From REEB470 sp032117095 (GTDB lineage Bacteria; Bacillota; Bacilli; Paenibacillales; YIM-B00363), in NCBI GenBank assembly GCA_032117095.1, contig JAULZZ010000061.1, positions 1 through 40,472 on the forward strand: 40,472 nt of DNA. Reading direction: 5' to 3'. The position numbers were made by a program, and so were the translations under genes. Below the pieces are notes generated by a model. The model searched no databases and was not told where the DNA came from. It was given only the letters and a program-made list of their open reading frames with translations. Below, one piece after another: positions 1 through 7,619 of this stretch. Positions within the stretch are counted from its first letter, which is position 1, and each line of letters begins with the position of its first letter.

Positions 1-265
1 TCAACAAGGCGTTGCCCTAGAAGAAGCGATTGTGGAGGCGTCTGTTACGCGACTGCGACCGATCTTGATGACCGCATTGGCGACGATTTTCGCACTGTTG
101 CCGTTGGCATTGTCGCAAGCAAGCGCGGGATTGCTCTCGAAATCGTTGGCGGTTACCGTCATTGGGGGGCTGGCAACCTCTACGTTGTTGACATTGCTGT
201 TTGTGCCGGCGCTGTATCTCACCGTCGGGCGGTATCGGAAATTCCAAGAAACGTTGGAGACATAG
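1..265 (+). CDS. RND-family efflux transporter, C-terminal fragment
   Basis: This is the 3' end of a gene that starts before the window; the frame is open from base 2 to the TAG at 263-265. The 87 visible residues match the last part of an AcrB/HAE1-type RND inner-membrane pump. After EASVTRLRPILMTALAT come two hydrophobic helices, the second containing STLLTLLFVPALYL, and then a short charged tail. RND pumps export drugs or lipophilic compounds using the proton gradient. In Bacillota they act at the cytoplasmic membrane, sometimes with an MFP partner encoded upstream. Partners and substrate cannot be judged from this fragment. The family call is firm and the function is not. Confidence 0.85.
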   Translation, partial: QQGVALEEAIVEASVTRLRPILMTALATIFALLPLALSQASAGLLSKSLAVTVIGGLATSTLLTLLFVPALYLTVGRYRKFQETLET

Positions 266-280
266 CACACGGGGTATCCC

Positions 281-310
281 GTGACAAGACAGCGGTATAC
301 GTGGTAAAAT
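281..310 (+). promoter_or_regulatory. Probable sigma-A promoter of tkt-pgi
   Basis: GTGACA (281-286) and TAAAAT (305-310) are 18 bp apart, and a TGn extension (TGG, 302-304) precedes the -10. A 6-bp hairpin (CACGGG/CCCGTG, 268-283, 4-base loop) overlaps the -35 and may help end the upstream gene. A start near 317 would make the TTG at 323 almost leaderless, which favours the ATG at 383 for tkt. Confidence 0.5.
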
Positions 311-382
311 GCGGGAGACGCATTGGCGGTTGATATGCATATTACGCACACGTACTCGTGTTGGAGGAGCTTAGAACAACTG

Positions 383-2443
383 ATGAATGAACCGCTCAAA
401 GGGCAGAGGGATGCCCGTGAATTATTGGCAATTAATACGATACGCACGTTGTCTATTGATGCGATCGAGCAGGCGAAGTCGGGGCATCCAGGGATGCCGA
501 TGGGGGCCGCTGCGATGGCGTATGTGTTGTGGACGCAACATATGCGTCACCACCCAGAAGTGCCCACGTGGATGAATCGTGATCGTTTTGTTCTCTCAGC
601 AGGGCACGGTTCGATGCTGTTGTACAGTTTGTTGCATTTGTTCGGCTATGCAGATACGTCATTAGATCAACTCAAACAATTTCGACAGTGGGGGTCGAAG
701 ACACCAGGACATCCCGAGTACAGGCATACCGCAGGGGTCGATGCGACGACAGGTCCTCTTGGACAGGGGTTTGCGATGGCGGTAGGGATGGCGATGGCCG
801 AGGCGCATCTGGGAGCCGTCTATAACCGTCCTGCATACGACATCATCGACCATCATACGTTTGTCATTTGTGGCGACGGTGATTTGATGGAAGGAGTTAC
901 AGGAGAAGCAGCCTCATTAGCGGGGCATTTGCGTCTAAAAAAACTGATTGTTTTGTATGACTCCAATGACATTTCTCTAGATGGCGACTTGAATCTCGCC
1001 TATTCCGAAGATGTGGCGTTGCGGTTTCGGGGGTATGGCTGGCATGTATTGCATGTTGCCGATGGGAACGACACCCGTGCGATCGATGAGGCGTTGACCC
1101 GCGCAAAGCAACAAGATCGTCCGACACTCATTGAGATCAAAACGGTCATCGGCTACGGTTCCCCGAATAAGCAAGGTCGTGGCGGACATGCAGGCCCGCA
1201 TGGCTCCCCATTGGGAACCGATGAAGCGACGTTGACGAAAGAATATTATGGGTGGGAACATGAGCCGTTTGTTGTCCCCCCCGCCGTGGCGGCACAATTT
1301 GTGCAGCATCGACAAAAATGTGAGGAAAGTTATGAGGCATGGCAACGCATATTTCAGGACTACGAAAAAGCATATCCTGAGGTGGCGCGTGCCTTGCGGG
1401 ATGCGGTAGAGGGCGTGTTGCCTGCCGATTGGGAAAGTGCATTGCCACATGCGGATGCGCATACGGGGGCGGTGGCGACAAGGGCAACGAGTGGGCACGT
1501 GCTCAATGCACTGTCTTCTCGTGTGCCATCGTTGTTTGGTGGCTCTGCAGACTTGGAATCATCGACGAATACCCACATGAAAGGAGCGGGTGTATTTTCC
1601 GCCCAAACGTATGCGGGGCGCAACGTCTACTTTGGGGTGCGTGAATTTGCCATGGCCGCGGCGATGAATGGCGCAGCCTTGCATGGCGGTGTTCGGGCGT
1701 TCGGAGGCACGTTTTTCGTGTTTGCAGACTATCTTCGTCCAGCAATACGTTTGGCTGCATTGCAGCAGTTGCCAGTCATCTATGTGTTTACGCACGATTC
1801 GATCGCCGTAGGGGAAGATGGGCCTACGCATGAGCCCGTAGAACATTTGGCATCGTTGCGGAGTATGATCGGCGTGACCGTCATGCGCCCTGCGGATGCG
1901 AACGAAACGACCCATGCTTGGCGGTATGCGTTGCGCCAACGGGATCGTCCCGTCGCGTTAATTCTCACGCGCCAACCGTTGCCCGTGCTTAGCGGTGCGG
2001 CGAAGGGGGCGCAAGAAGGCGTTTTCCGCGGCGCGTATGTGGTCGCAGATGCCCCAGAAGGCACCGTGCCCCACGTACAGCTCATTGCGACGGGTTCAGA
2101 AGTACATCTGGCGGTCTCGGCGGCGCAACAGCTTGTTTCCCAACACATCTATGCACGCGTGATCTCGATGCCCAGTATGGATGTTTTCGAATCCCAACCA
2201 GTAGCCTACCAACAAGCGGTAATTTTGCCTACTGTAAAAAAACGCCTGATTATCGAGATGGGGTCGCCCTTTGGCTGGCATCGGTATGCAGGCGAACAAG
2301 GCGAGATCATGGGAATCACCACGTATGGTGCGTCTGCTCCGGGGTCTCGGGTCATGGCGGAATATGGGTTTACAGTTTCTCACGTACTCCAAAACGTACA
2401 GCGTTTGCTTGCTACGGATGCAGAAAGGAATGGACAGCCATGA
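383..2443 (+). CDS. tkt: Transketolase
   Basis: Transketolase moves two-carbon ketol units between sugar phosphates in the non-oxidative pentose phosphate pathway, using thiamine diphosphate and Mg2+ in the cytosol. The sequence is full length (686 aa from this start) and has the family landmarks: SGHPGMPMGAAAMAY near the N-terminus, the ThDP/Mg motif GDGDLMEGVTGEAASLAGH, FGGSADLESS opening the central domain, and DSIAVGEDGPTHEP. I chose ATG 383 because GGAGGAG lies at 363-369, homologs begin close to this point, and the predicted transcript starts near 317. An in-frame TTG at 323 would add 20 unusual residues. The stop overlaps the pgi start by 4 bases (ATGA), so the two genes are translationally coupled. 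Confidence 0.95.
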   Translation: MNEPLKGQRDARELLAINTIRTLSIDAIEQAKSGHPGMPMGAAAMAYVLWTQHMRHHPEVPTWMNRDRFVLSAGHGSMLLYSLLHLFGYADTSLDQLKQFRQWGSKTPGHPEYRHTAGVDATTGPLGQGFAMAVGMAMAEAHLGAVYNRPAYDIIDHHTFVICGDGDLMEGVTGEAASLAGHLRLKKLIVLYDSNDISLDGDLNLAYSEDVALRFRGYGWHVLHVADGNDTRAIDEALTRAKQQDRPTLIEIKTVIGYGSPNKQGRGGHAGPHGSPLGTDEATLTKEYYGWEHEPFVVPPAVAAQFVQHRQKCEESYEAWQRIFQDYEKAYPEVARALRDAVEGVLPADWESALPHADAHTGAVATRATSGHVLNALSSRVPSLFGGSADLESSTNTHMKGAGVFSAQTYAGRNVYFGVREFAMAAAMNGAALHGGVRAFGGTFFVFADYLRPAIRLAALQQLPVIYVFTHDSIAVGEDGPTHEPVEHLASLRSMIGVTVMRPADANETTHAWRYALRQRDRPVALILTRQPLPVLSGAAKGAQEGVFRGAYVVADAPEGTVPHVQLIATGSEVHLAVSAAQQLVSQHIYARVISMPSMDVFESQPVAYQQAVILPTVKKRLIIEMGSPFGWHRYAGEQGEIMGITTYGASAPGSRVMAEYGFTVSHVLQNVQRLLATDAERNGQP

Positions 2444-3813
2444 CGTTGCGCTATGACGACACCCCTGCGCGGGCGTTTTTACGTGACCATGAAATTGCAT
2501 ACAGCCAGCGGGCGATTGAATATGGACATGATGTATTGCATCGTCGTCACGGGGCAGGCGCGGCGTATACCGGCTGGTTGGACTGGCCCTCCCAAACTCA
2601 CCGCCATGATTTGCCACGCATTGTACAAGTGGCCAAGCGCATCCAAGGCATGTGTGATACGTTGGTCGTCATCGGCATTGGCGGGTCGTATCTTGGGACG
2701 CGGGCGACGATCGAGTCGTTGACATCGCCATTTGGGGATATGCCCGTGCGCACGGGGGAAAAGACGACTTTCCCGACGATATGGTATGCGGGTCATCAGT
2801 TGTCCGAGACATATCTCAAACAGTTGCTTGCGGCACTAGAACATCGGGACTTTGCACTGCATGTCATTTCCAAATCGGGGACGACGACGGAACCTGCGAT
2901 TGCGTTTCGTGTACTCAAACAAGCGTTGGAACGCCGATACGGGAAGACAGAAGCACAAAAACGCATCATTGTGACCACAGACGCCTCCCAAGGTGCATTG
3001 CGCCAACAGGCGACGGCTGCGGGATATGATTCCTTTGTCGTGCCCGAGGACGTAGGGGGGAGATACTCCGTATTGACGGCGGTGGGGTTGTTGCCGTTGG
3101 CAGTAGCAGGGATTGACATCGAGGCGATGATCGCGGGGGCTCAGGAAGCAGAGCGACAGTATGCTGATGTGCGACTTGATCACAATGCATGTTATCGGTA
3201 TGCTGCCGTGCGCAATGCGTTTAGTCGCAAGGGGAAAACAGTGGAACTGCTCGCATATTACGAACCGCGGTTGCACATGTTCGGGGAGTGGTGGAAGCAA
3301 CTGTTTGGCGAAAGCGAGGGGAAAGACCAAAAAGGGATTTTCCCTGCGACCGTGCAATTTACGACGGATTTGCATTCTATGGGGCAGTACATTCAAGATG
3401 GGATGCGCCATCTGTTCGAAACGGTGATCGACCTCATGCCTTCCAAACAGGCGGAACCACTCACGATTCCCCAAGACGAGGAGGCGCATGACGGGTTAGA
3501 TGACCTCGTGGGACAACCGATCGATGCGATCAACCAGCAAGCGATGTATGGAACGTTATTGGCGCATACGGATGGAGGCGTGCCCAACACGCTCATCCAC
3601 ATCGAACAATGGAATGCCCACTCCCTCGGGCATTTGTTCTACTTTTTCCAAAAAGCGTGTGCGATCAGTGGATATATGCTCGGGGTCAATCCCTTCGACC
3701 AACCAGGTGTCGAACAATACAAACAAAACATGTACGCCTTGTTGGGGAAGCCAGGATATGAGACATTGCGTGCGGCACTTCAAGCGCGATTAGCGGGAAC
3801 TTTGCGTGAGTGA
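2440..3813 (+). CDS. pgi: Glucose-6-phosphate isomerase
   Basis: Pgi interconverts glucose-6-phosphate and fructose-6-phosphate, linking glycolysis and gluconeogenesis to the pentose phosphate pathway fed by the upstream transketolase. The 457-residue protein has the usual length for Bacilli. It carries the phosphosugar-binding segments VIGIGGSYLG and ISKSGTTTEPA and the C-terminal active-site region GKDQKGIFPATVQFTTDLH. The start ATG at 2440 overlaps the tkt stop, with AAAGGA at 2424-2429 as ribosome binding site. A good rho-independent terminator follows 22 bases after the stop, so tkt-pgi looks like a closed two-gene operon. Confidence 0.96.
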   Translation: MTLRYDDTPARAFLRDHEIAYSQRAIEYGHDVLHRRHGAGAAYTGWLDWPSQTHRHDLPRIVQVAKRIQGMCDTLVVIGIGGSYLGTRATIESLTSPFGDMPVRTGEKTTFPTIWYAGHQLSETYLKQLLAALEHRDFALHVISKSGTTTEPAIAFRVLKQALERRYGKTEAQKRIIVTTDASQGALRQQATAAGYDSFVVPEDVGGRYSVLTAVGLLPLAVAGIDIEAMIAGAQEAERQYADVRLDHNACYRYAAVRNAFSRKGKTVELLAYYEPRLHMFGEWWKQLFGESEGKDQKGIFPATVQFTTDLHSMGQYIQDGMRHLFETVIDLMPSKQAEPLTIPQDEEAHDGLDDLVGQPIDAINQQAMYGTLLAHTDGGVPNTLIHIEQWNAHSLGHLFYFFQKACAISGYMLGVNPFDQPGVEQYKQNMYALLGKPGYETLRAALQARLAGTLRE

Positions 3814-3835
3814 TGAATAGAAGATAAAAAACAGC

Positions 3836-3867
3836 AGTCCTTGTCTGATGAAGGCAGGGGCTTTTTT
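3836..3867 (+). terminator. Rho-independent terminator after pgi
   Basis: A 10-bp stem pairs AGTCCTTGTC (3836-3845) with GGCAGGGGCT (3853-3862), including three G-U pairs, around a 7-base loop. It runs into TTTTTT (3862-3867). Confidence 0.8.
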
Positions 3868-3897
3868 GTGTAAAAAAGTGGCATGAGGATTTTTATA

Positions 3898-4002
3898 ATA
3901 CTAAAAAACAATTAAAAAATCCCGTGAATAGCGTTTCCTTTTACTATAAAAAGCAGTGTTTTTTAACAAGCAGCATTCCTTTATTAAAAACTTTTTTATT
4001 AT
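3898..4002. repeat. R1 palindromic repeat, copy A (degenerate)
   Basis: About 105 bp starting ATACTAAA and ending TTTTATTAT. Internal blocks such as GCGTTTCCTTTTACTATAA and GCAGTGTTTTTTAAC align with the other R1 copies, especially copy E. It is the most diverged copy and lies directly beside copy B. Together they fill most of the AT-rich gap between pgi and the toxin gene. Confidence 0.7.
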
Positions 4003-4003
4003 T

Positions 4004-4107
4004 ATACTAAACACGGATTAAAAGCGTCCATCCAAGGGTCTCATTTTACAAGAAATCATTGTGCTTTTTAACCGATAGGATTCCTGTATCCAATCAGTGT
4101 TTAGTAT
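4004..4107. repeat. R1 palindromic repeat, copy B (near consensus)
   Basis: The 104-bp unit begins ATACTAAACACGGATTAAAA and ends CAATCAGTGTTTAGTAT. The two ends are 16-bp inverted repeats with one mismatch. If the flanking TA is a target duplication, the element proper is CTAAAC...GTTTAG. Internal landmarks are CATTTTACAAGAAATCATTG and GATAGGATTCCTGTAT. Nothing in it looks coding. Confidence 0.85.
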
Positions 4108-4183
4108 TAGTATGGTTATACGAGAAAAGAGCGCACGCGACGCCCTGCAAAAAGTATTGCGCCGGATAAATAATAACTCACAC

Positions 4184-4212
4184 TAGACAAACGTTATTAA
4201 AAATGTTATCAT
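4184..4212 (+). promoter_or_regulatory. Probable sigma-A promoter of the ADP-ribosyltransferase gene
   Basis: TAGACA (4184-4189) and TATCAT (4207-4212) are 17 bp apart with a TGT extended -10. It lies 83 bp before the chosen start codon and just downstream of R1 copy B, so the repeats sit upstream of the promoter. Confidence 0.5.
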
Positions 4213-4294
4213 CACCTTATTGCGGTCGTGGTGCGTAATAAAAGTGGATCCGCGGTAATAAATATCGACAGATTACGTGGAGGAGGCGGGCACT

Positions 4295-5665
4295 GTGAAT
4301 GGAAAATCCTGTATATTCGACATCCAAAAAATGAAAGTGTGGACTGGGCAGGCTCGCCAGAAAAATTCTCAAAGCGTATTCAAAAAAAGAGGTCTTATTT
4401 TCTTGATCGCAATACTTCTGTGCAGTGCAAATACATGGACGCGTGCTCCACAGGCAAATGCGTTCGTACAAACGTTTCCCACTGCGGTGAAGGTGATGGT
4501 TTCGGCATATGCGCTCGCAATAGCCAAATGCGGGGGAAGTATTCGTACTTCGTGCATAGAGAACGCCTTGAAAGGCATTGCGGTACATTTGCAAAACGTA
4601 AAAAAAGGAACAGCAGGCGGCTGGGAAGATGCATACAAGAAATTTAGGCAAGCGTGCATCCAAATTTTAGGTAGCAATAAGTGTTTGAATCGCCAAGAAA
4701 TTGGCGTATATGAGAGCTTGAAGTCCTTACAACAACACTTTGATCCCCAATGCAATAAGCGCCCGATAAAACGGTGTGTGGAGCAGATAAAAAACACCGA
4801 GGCGTATGGGAAACTTAAAAAGAAATTCAGCATTCCTGCATCAAAAATTGTATTTCACCAACACTGCCGTCCGATGGTCACTTTGCTTTTTGAAACGCAG
4901 GAACAATTTTGCGAACAGCTATCCAAAGGGTTTTTGGTGAATTCTTTAGCAGAGGATTCTGGGAAAAGTAAGGGCATCCCGCGCAGTCAAGGGACGGCAC
5001 AGACTGCCCCCTCACAGACGCCTGTGTATCATTCGGTTTCTTCGACGACGGAAGCGGGAGTATGTTTTGCGGATCAATACGAACAATGGATAAAAAAACT
5101 AAGTGAAGCACAAATCGCAGCAATTCGCCGATATACCGACTATTCTTTTGACATTAATGCGTACGCACGGGGGGAAAAGGAGTACTTTTCCTCAGAGACA
5201 CAGCAACTTTTTAATGCGATCGTTTCGGGCATTAACCAGCCTCTCGACCGTGCAAGGTCGCTGTATCGGGTCGTCTCGCCTACTGAAATTAACAGTTTGT
5301 TCCAAGGAAACAAAGAACCTACGCAGTGGAACGGAAAAACGATCACCTATAAACAAATCATCAGCACTTCTGTCGTTCGCGGTGCGTATAAAGGTGCGCA
5401 AGATCAACGGGATTATGAGATTGTCTTTCAAGTGCCTGCTGGCACAAAGACAGCCCCCGTGTTTTGTTCAGGGAAAACAACGGTGCATACACAGGAATAC
5501 GAGGTTTTGTTAAAGCCGGGTGCGTATCGGGTTGTGCATGTAGAACAGGGGACCCCTACGCTGACATTTGCGCAACGAAAGCGACTGCCTGCGGGGACGA
5601 AAATCCCGAAAAAGCCGACGGTCATTTATGTCACCCCAGTGAAATCCAAGGGAACGTCTTTTTGA
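4295..5665 (+). CDS. Secreted ADP-ribosyltransferase-type toxin
   Basis: The 456-residue product has a basic start and a hydrophobic stretch (GLIFLIAILLCSANTW, about 33-48) ending near PQANA, consistent with a signal peptide. The C-terminal 190 residues carry the ADP-ribosyltransferase (ADPRT exoenzyme) signature in order. These are an Arg in SLYRVVSP (about R325), the IISTSV serine motif (about 357-359), and TQEYEVLLKPGAYRV, whose E-Y-E (about 401/403) fits the catalytic ExE motif of arginine-type toxins such as VIP2 and iota-a. Family members move ADP-ribose from NAD to a host protein. The N-terminal 220 residues are Cys-rich and not recognised; they could be a delivery or binding region. 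GTG 4295 was chosen because GGAGGAGG (4279-4286) sits 8 bases upstream. The target is unknown, and no partner translocation subunit is in the window. Confidence 0.8.
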   Translation: MNGKSCIFDIQKMKVWTGQARQKNSQSVFKKRGLIFLIAILLCSANTWTRAPQANAFVQTFPTAVKVMVSAYALAIAKCGGSIRTSCIENALKGIAVHLQNVKKGTAGGWEDAYKKFRQACIQILGSNKCLNRQEIGVYESLKSLQQHFDPQCNKRPIKRCVEQIKNTEAYGKLKKKFSIPASKIVFHQHCRPMVTLLFETQEQFCEQLSKGFLVNSLAEDSGKSKGIPRSQGTAQTAPSQTPVYHSVSSTTEAGVCFADQYEQWIKKLSEAQIAAIRRYTDYSFDINAYARGEKEYFSSETQQLFNAIVSGINQPLDRARSLYRVVSPTEINSLFQGNKEPTQWNGKTITYKQIISTSVVRGAYKGAQDQRDYEIVFQVPAGTKTAPVFCSGKTTVHTQEYEVLLKPGAYRVVHVEQGTPTLTFAQRKRLPAGTKIPKKPTVIYVTPVKSKGTSF

Positions 5666-5668
5666 ACA

Positions 5669-5698
5669 TTGCGCAAACATTTTCATATATGCTATACT
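5669..5698 (+). promoter_or_regulatory. Probable rpmE promoter
   Basis: TTGCGC (5669-5674) and TATACT (5693-5698) are 18 bp apart, with a TGC extended -10. It begins 4 bases after the toxin stop codon and gives rpmE its own transcript with a leader of about 70 nt. The leader has a G-rich/C-rich dyad around 5721-5750. Confidence 0.5.
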
Positions 5699-5772
5699 AT
5701 TTTGGCAGTTCATTCACTCTGGGGGTGCAGGCGTGGTCCCCTGTCCTAGGGCATAAAGGGAGTTGGCTTCAC

Positions 5773-5970
5773 ATGAAAACAGACATTCATCCGACGTATC
5801 ATCTCACCACGGTGACGTGCGTATGCGGCAACACGTTTGAGACAGGCTCTATCAAACCAAACTTGCGCGTAGAAATTTGTTCCAACTGTCATCCCTTTTT
5901 CACCGGAAAACAAAAGTTTGTTGATGTAGGTGGAAGAGTAGATAAGTTCAAGAAAAAATACGGCATGTAA
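5773..5970 (+). CDS. rpmE: 50S ribosomal protein L31
   Basis: This 65-residue protein is bL31, a component of the large subunit near the central protuberance that bridges to the 30S head. It starts MKTDIHPTYH, as L31 does. It has the zinc-binding form with cysteines at 16, 18, 37 and 40 (CVC and CSNC), followed by HPFFTGKQKFVD and a basic tail. The ATG at 5773 has AAAGGGAG (5755-5762) in front. The frame is open further upstream, but the extension is not L31-like. It lies between the toxin gene and the SRP RNA. Confidence 0.95.
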   Translation: MKTDIHPTYHLTTVTCVCGNTFETGSIKPNLRVEICSNCHPFFTGKQKFVDVGGRVDKFKKKYGM

Positions 5971-5984
5971 TTTCGCATCGACAG

Positions 5985-6013
5985 TTGCAATGTGATCACA
6001 CATACGGTATAAT
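5985..6013 (+). promoter_or_regulatory. Strong promoter of the SRP RNA
   Basis: TTGCAA (5985-5990), 17 bp, then a perfect TATAAT (6008-6013). The predicted start near 6020 coincides with the 5' edge of the SRP RNA helix. Confidence 0.75.
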
Positions 6014-6017
6014 TGAA

Positions 6018-6119
6018 CTCGTGGTCAGAATACTGCAATGAAATTCTTTTAACCCGGTCAGATCTGGAAAGAAGCAGCCGTAAAAAGACCCTTTCATGTG
6101 CTACGTATTCTGGCCCGAT
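6018..6119 (+). ncRNA. ffs: Signal recognition particle RNA, short 4.5S-like form
   Basis: The conserved Ffh-binding domain is clear: CCCGGTCAG, ATCTGGAAAGAAG, CAGCCGTAA (about 6052-6083). The flanks close a long helix: GGTCAGAATAC (6023-6033) pairs with GTATTCTGGCC near 6105-6115, and ATGAAA pairs with TTTCAT. A T7 run (6119-6125) ends it. The RNA binds Ffh and targets nascent membrane and secreted proteins to FtsY. Only about 100 nt lie between promoter and terminator, so there is no room for the Alu domain found in the roughly 270-nt Bacillus scRNA. As in Bacillus, it lies upstream of dnaX. Confidence 0.9.
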
Positions 6120-6170
6120 TTTTTTATACATATTTGGTCGTCGTCTAAATTTGCAAGATGAGGGGATGCG

Positions 6171-7592
6171 TTGTTGGACACGCGTTTTTCACGTATACGC
6201 CCATTGGATAGGCAGGGCATTGAAGGGGATGTGCGAGAACAAGAAAGTTTTTTGATCGTGAACGAGTGCGGGGTGATCGTATATGTAAAACCGCTGTTCG
6301 CCCAATTGTTACGCTATGATGTGGAGAGTTTGCTGTACAAGCCGTTGGAACATATTCTTATATGGCCAAAAACGTTCGAGGAAGTCGTCCGTTGCGGCAA
6401 AAGCATCGAAAAAAGCACGGTGATGTTGTTGGATCGTGAGGGAGGGCTTTATTCTGGCGAGTACACGTTACAAAGGGGGTTTTGCAGACAGCCGTACATC
6501 TTTTCGTTTTTCCAGTTGACCTCCAAGGAGCAGTCTGAGATTTTACGGCGGTTTTCAGACCGTTTTATTTCTGATATAAACTTAGGGATTGTTTTGATCG
6601 ACATGGCGTTTCGGCTCGTTGAGATGAGCGAGACCGCGTGTCATATCTTTGGGGTTTCCCGCAATGCAGTCATCGGCTTGTCGATGGACAACGTATTTTC
6701 AGTGTTGCCGGAGGAGCACCGTTTTATCCAACGCAATTTGTTGCAAGGAGTCACGGTGAGCAATCATGCGGTGAGCTGGATCAACAATACGCAACGCCAT
6801 GATTTGATCATGGATTCCAATGTCATCAAAAATGCCGAGGGCACGGTCATCGGGGCGTATGTGATATTTAAGGATGTCACCAGTTTGCGTTCCCTCGAAC
6901 AACAAGTACAGCGCAACGACCGCTTGGCCATGATCGGACAAATTGCGGCGGGAACGGCGCACGAAATACGAAATCCATTGACTTCGATCAAAGGATTTAT
7001 GCAATTGTTGCGTTGTTCCTTGGAACAGCAAGGCATGGAGCGGGAGTGTAGCTATACGGATCTGATTTTGACAGAGATCAATCGGATTAATGAGCTTGTC
7101 AATGAATTTTTGTTTTTGAGTAAACCGCGCAACAGTACCTATATGGCCATTGATGTTGCCACGGTCATTCGAGAAATTTTGCCTTTGATTAATAATCAAG
7201 CGATTTTGCATGACATCACCGTGCAATATCATTCGGTACTCGATATGCCCATGGTCATTGCGGATCGTGAATTATTAAAGCAGGTCATTATAAATTTGTG
7301 TCGCAATGGCATTGAGGCGATGTCGATGGACGGGGGCATCTTGACCATTTTCGAAAAAGTAGACGTGGAACAACAGTGTTTGACGATTGCCATTCGTGAC
7401 ACAGGACCTGGGATACCGCCTTTTTTGATCGACAAAATATTCGACCCTTTTTTTACAACCAAAGAAGAAGGGACTGGGTTGGGGCTTGCGGTGTGCCAAC
7501 GCATCGTACACGATATCGGGGGGAGCATTCGCGTGTCTTCTAAGGGATTTGGGACGGTGTTCATTGTGTCGGTTCCGATTGCAGTAAAATAA
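6171..7592 (+). CDS. PAS-domain sensor histidine kinase, sporulation-kinase type
   Basis: The 473-residue cytosolic protein has no membrane segment. It has a possible PAS fold at about 22-110, a clear PAS at about 128-240, and a HisKA domain with phospho-acceptor H264 in GTAHEIRNPLTSIKGFMQLL. A HATPase_c domain follows with the N box LCRNGIEAM, G1 box DTGPGIPP, F box FDPFFTT and G2 box GTGLGLAVC. This architecture matches Bacillus phosphorelay kinases, which phosphorylate Spo0F. That role is inferred. No response regulator is adjacent, so it is an orphan kinase. The start is taken as TTG 6171 with GAGGGG just upstream; TTG 6174 is equally possible. It is inserted between ffs and dnaX, which are usually adjacent. 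Confidence 0.85.
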   Translation: MLDTRFSRIRPLDRQGIEGDVREQESFLIVNECGVIVYVKPLFAQLLRYDVESLLYKPLEHILIWPKTFEEVVRCGKSIEKSTVMLLDREGGLYSGEYTLQRGFCRQPYIFSFFQLTSKEQSEILRRFSDRFISDINLGIVLIDMAFRLVEMSETACHIFGVSRNAVIGLSMDNVFSVLPEEHRFIQRNLLQGVTVSNHAVSWINNTQRHDLIMDSNVIKNAEGTVIGAYVIFKDVTSLRSLEQQVQRNDRLAMIGQIAAGTAHEIRNPLTSIKGFMQLLRCSLEQQGMERECSYTDLILTEINRINELVNEFLFLSKPRNSTYMAIDVATVIREILPLINNQAILHDITVQYHSVLDMPMVIADRELLKQVIINLCRNGIEAMSMDGGILTIFEKVDVEQQCLTIAIRDTGPGIPPFLIDKIFDPFFTTKEEGTGLGLAVCQRIVHDIGGSIRVSSKGFGTVFIVSVPIAVK

Positions 7593-7619
7593 CGTGGCAA
7601 GGAGGCAAAGGCGAACACG

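Noticed and set aside
5464..5772. Longer upstream start for the rpmE frame
   Set aside because: The frame is open through the toxin 3' end, but L31 begins at 5773 with its own ribosome site and promoter.
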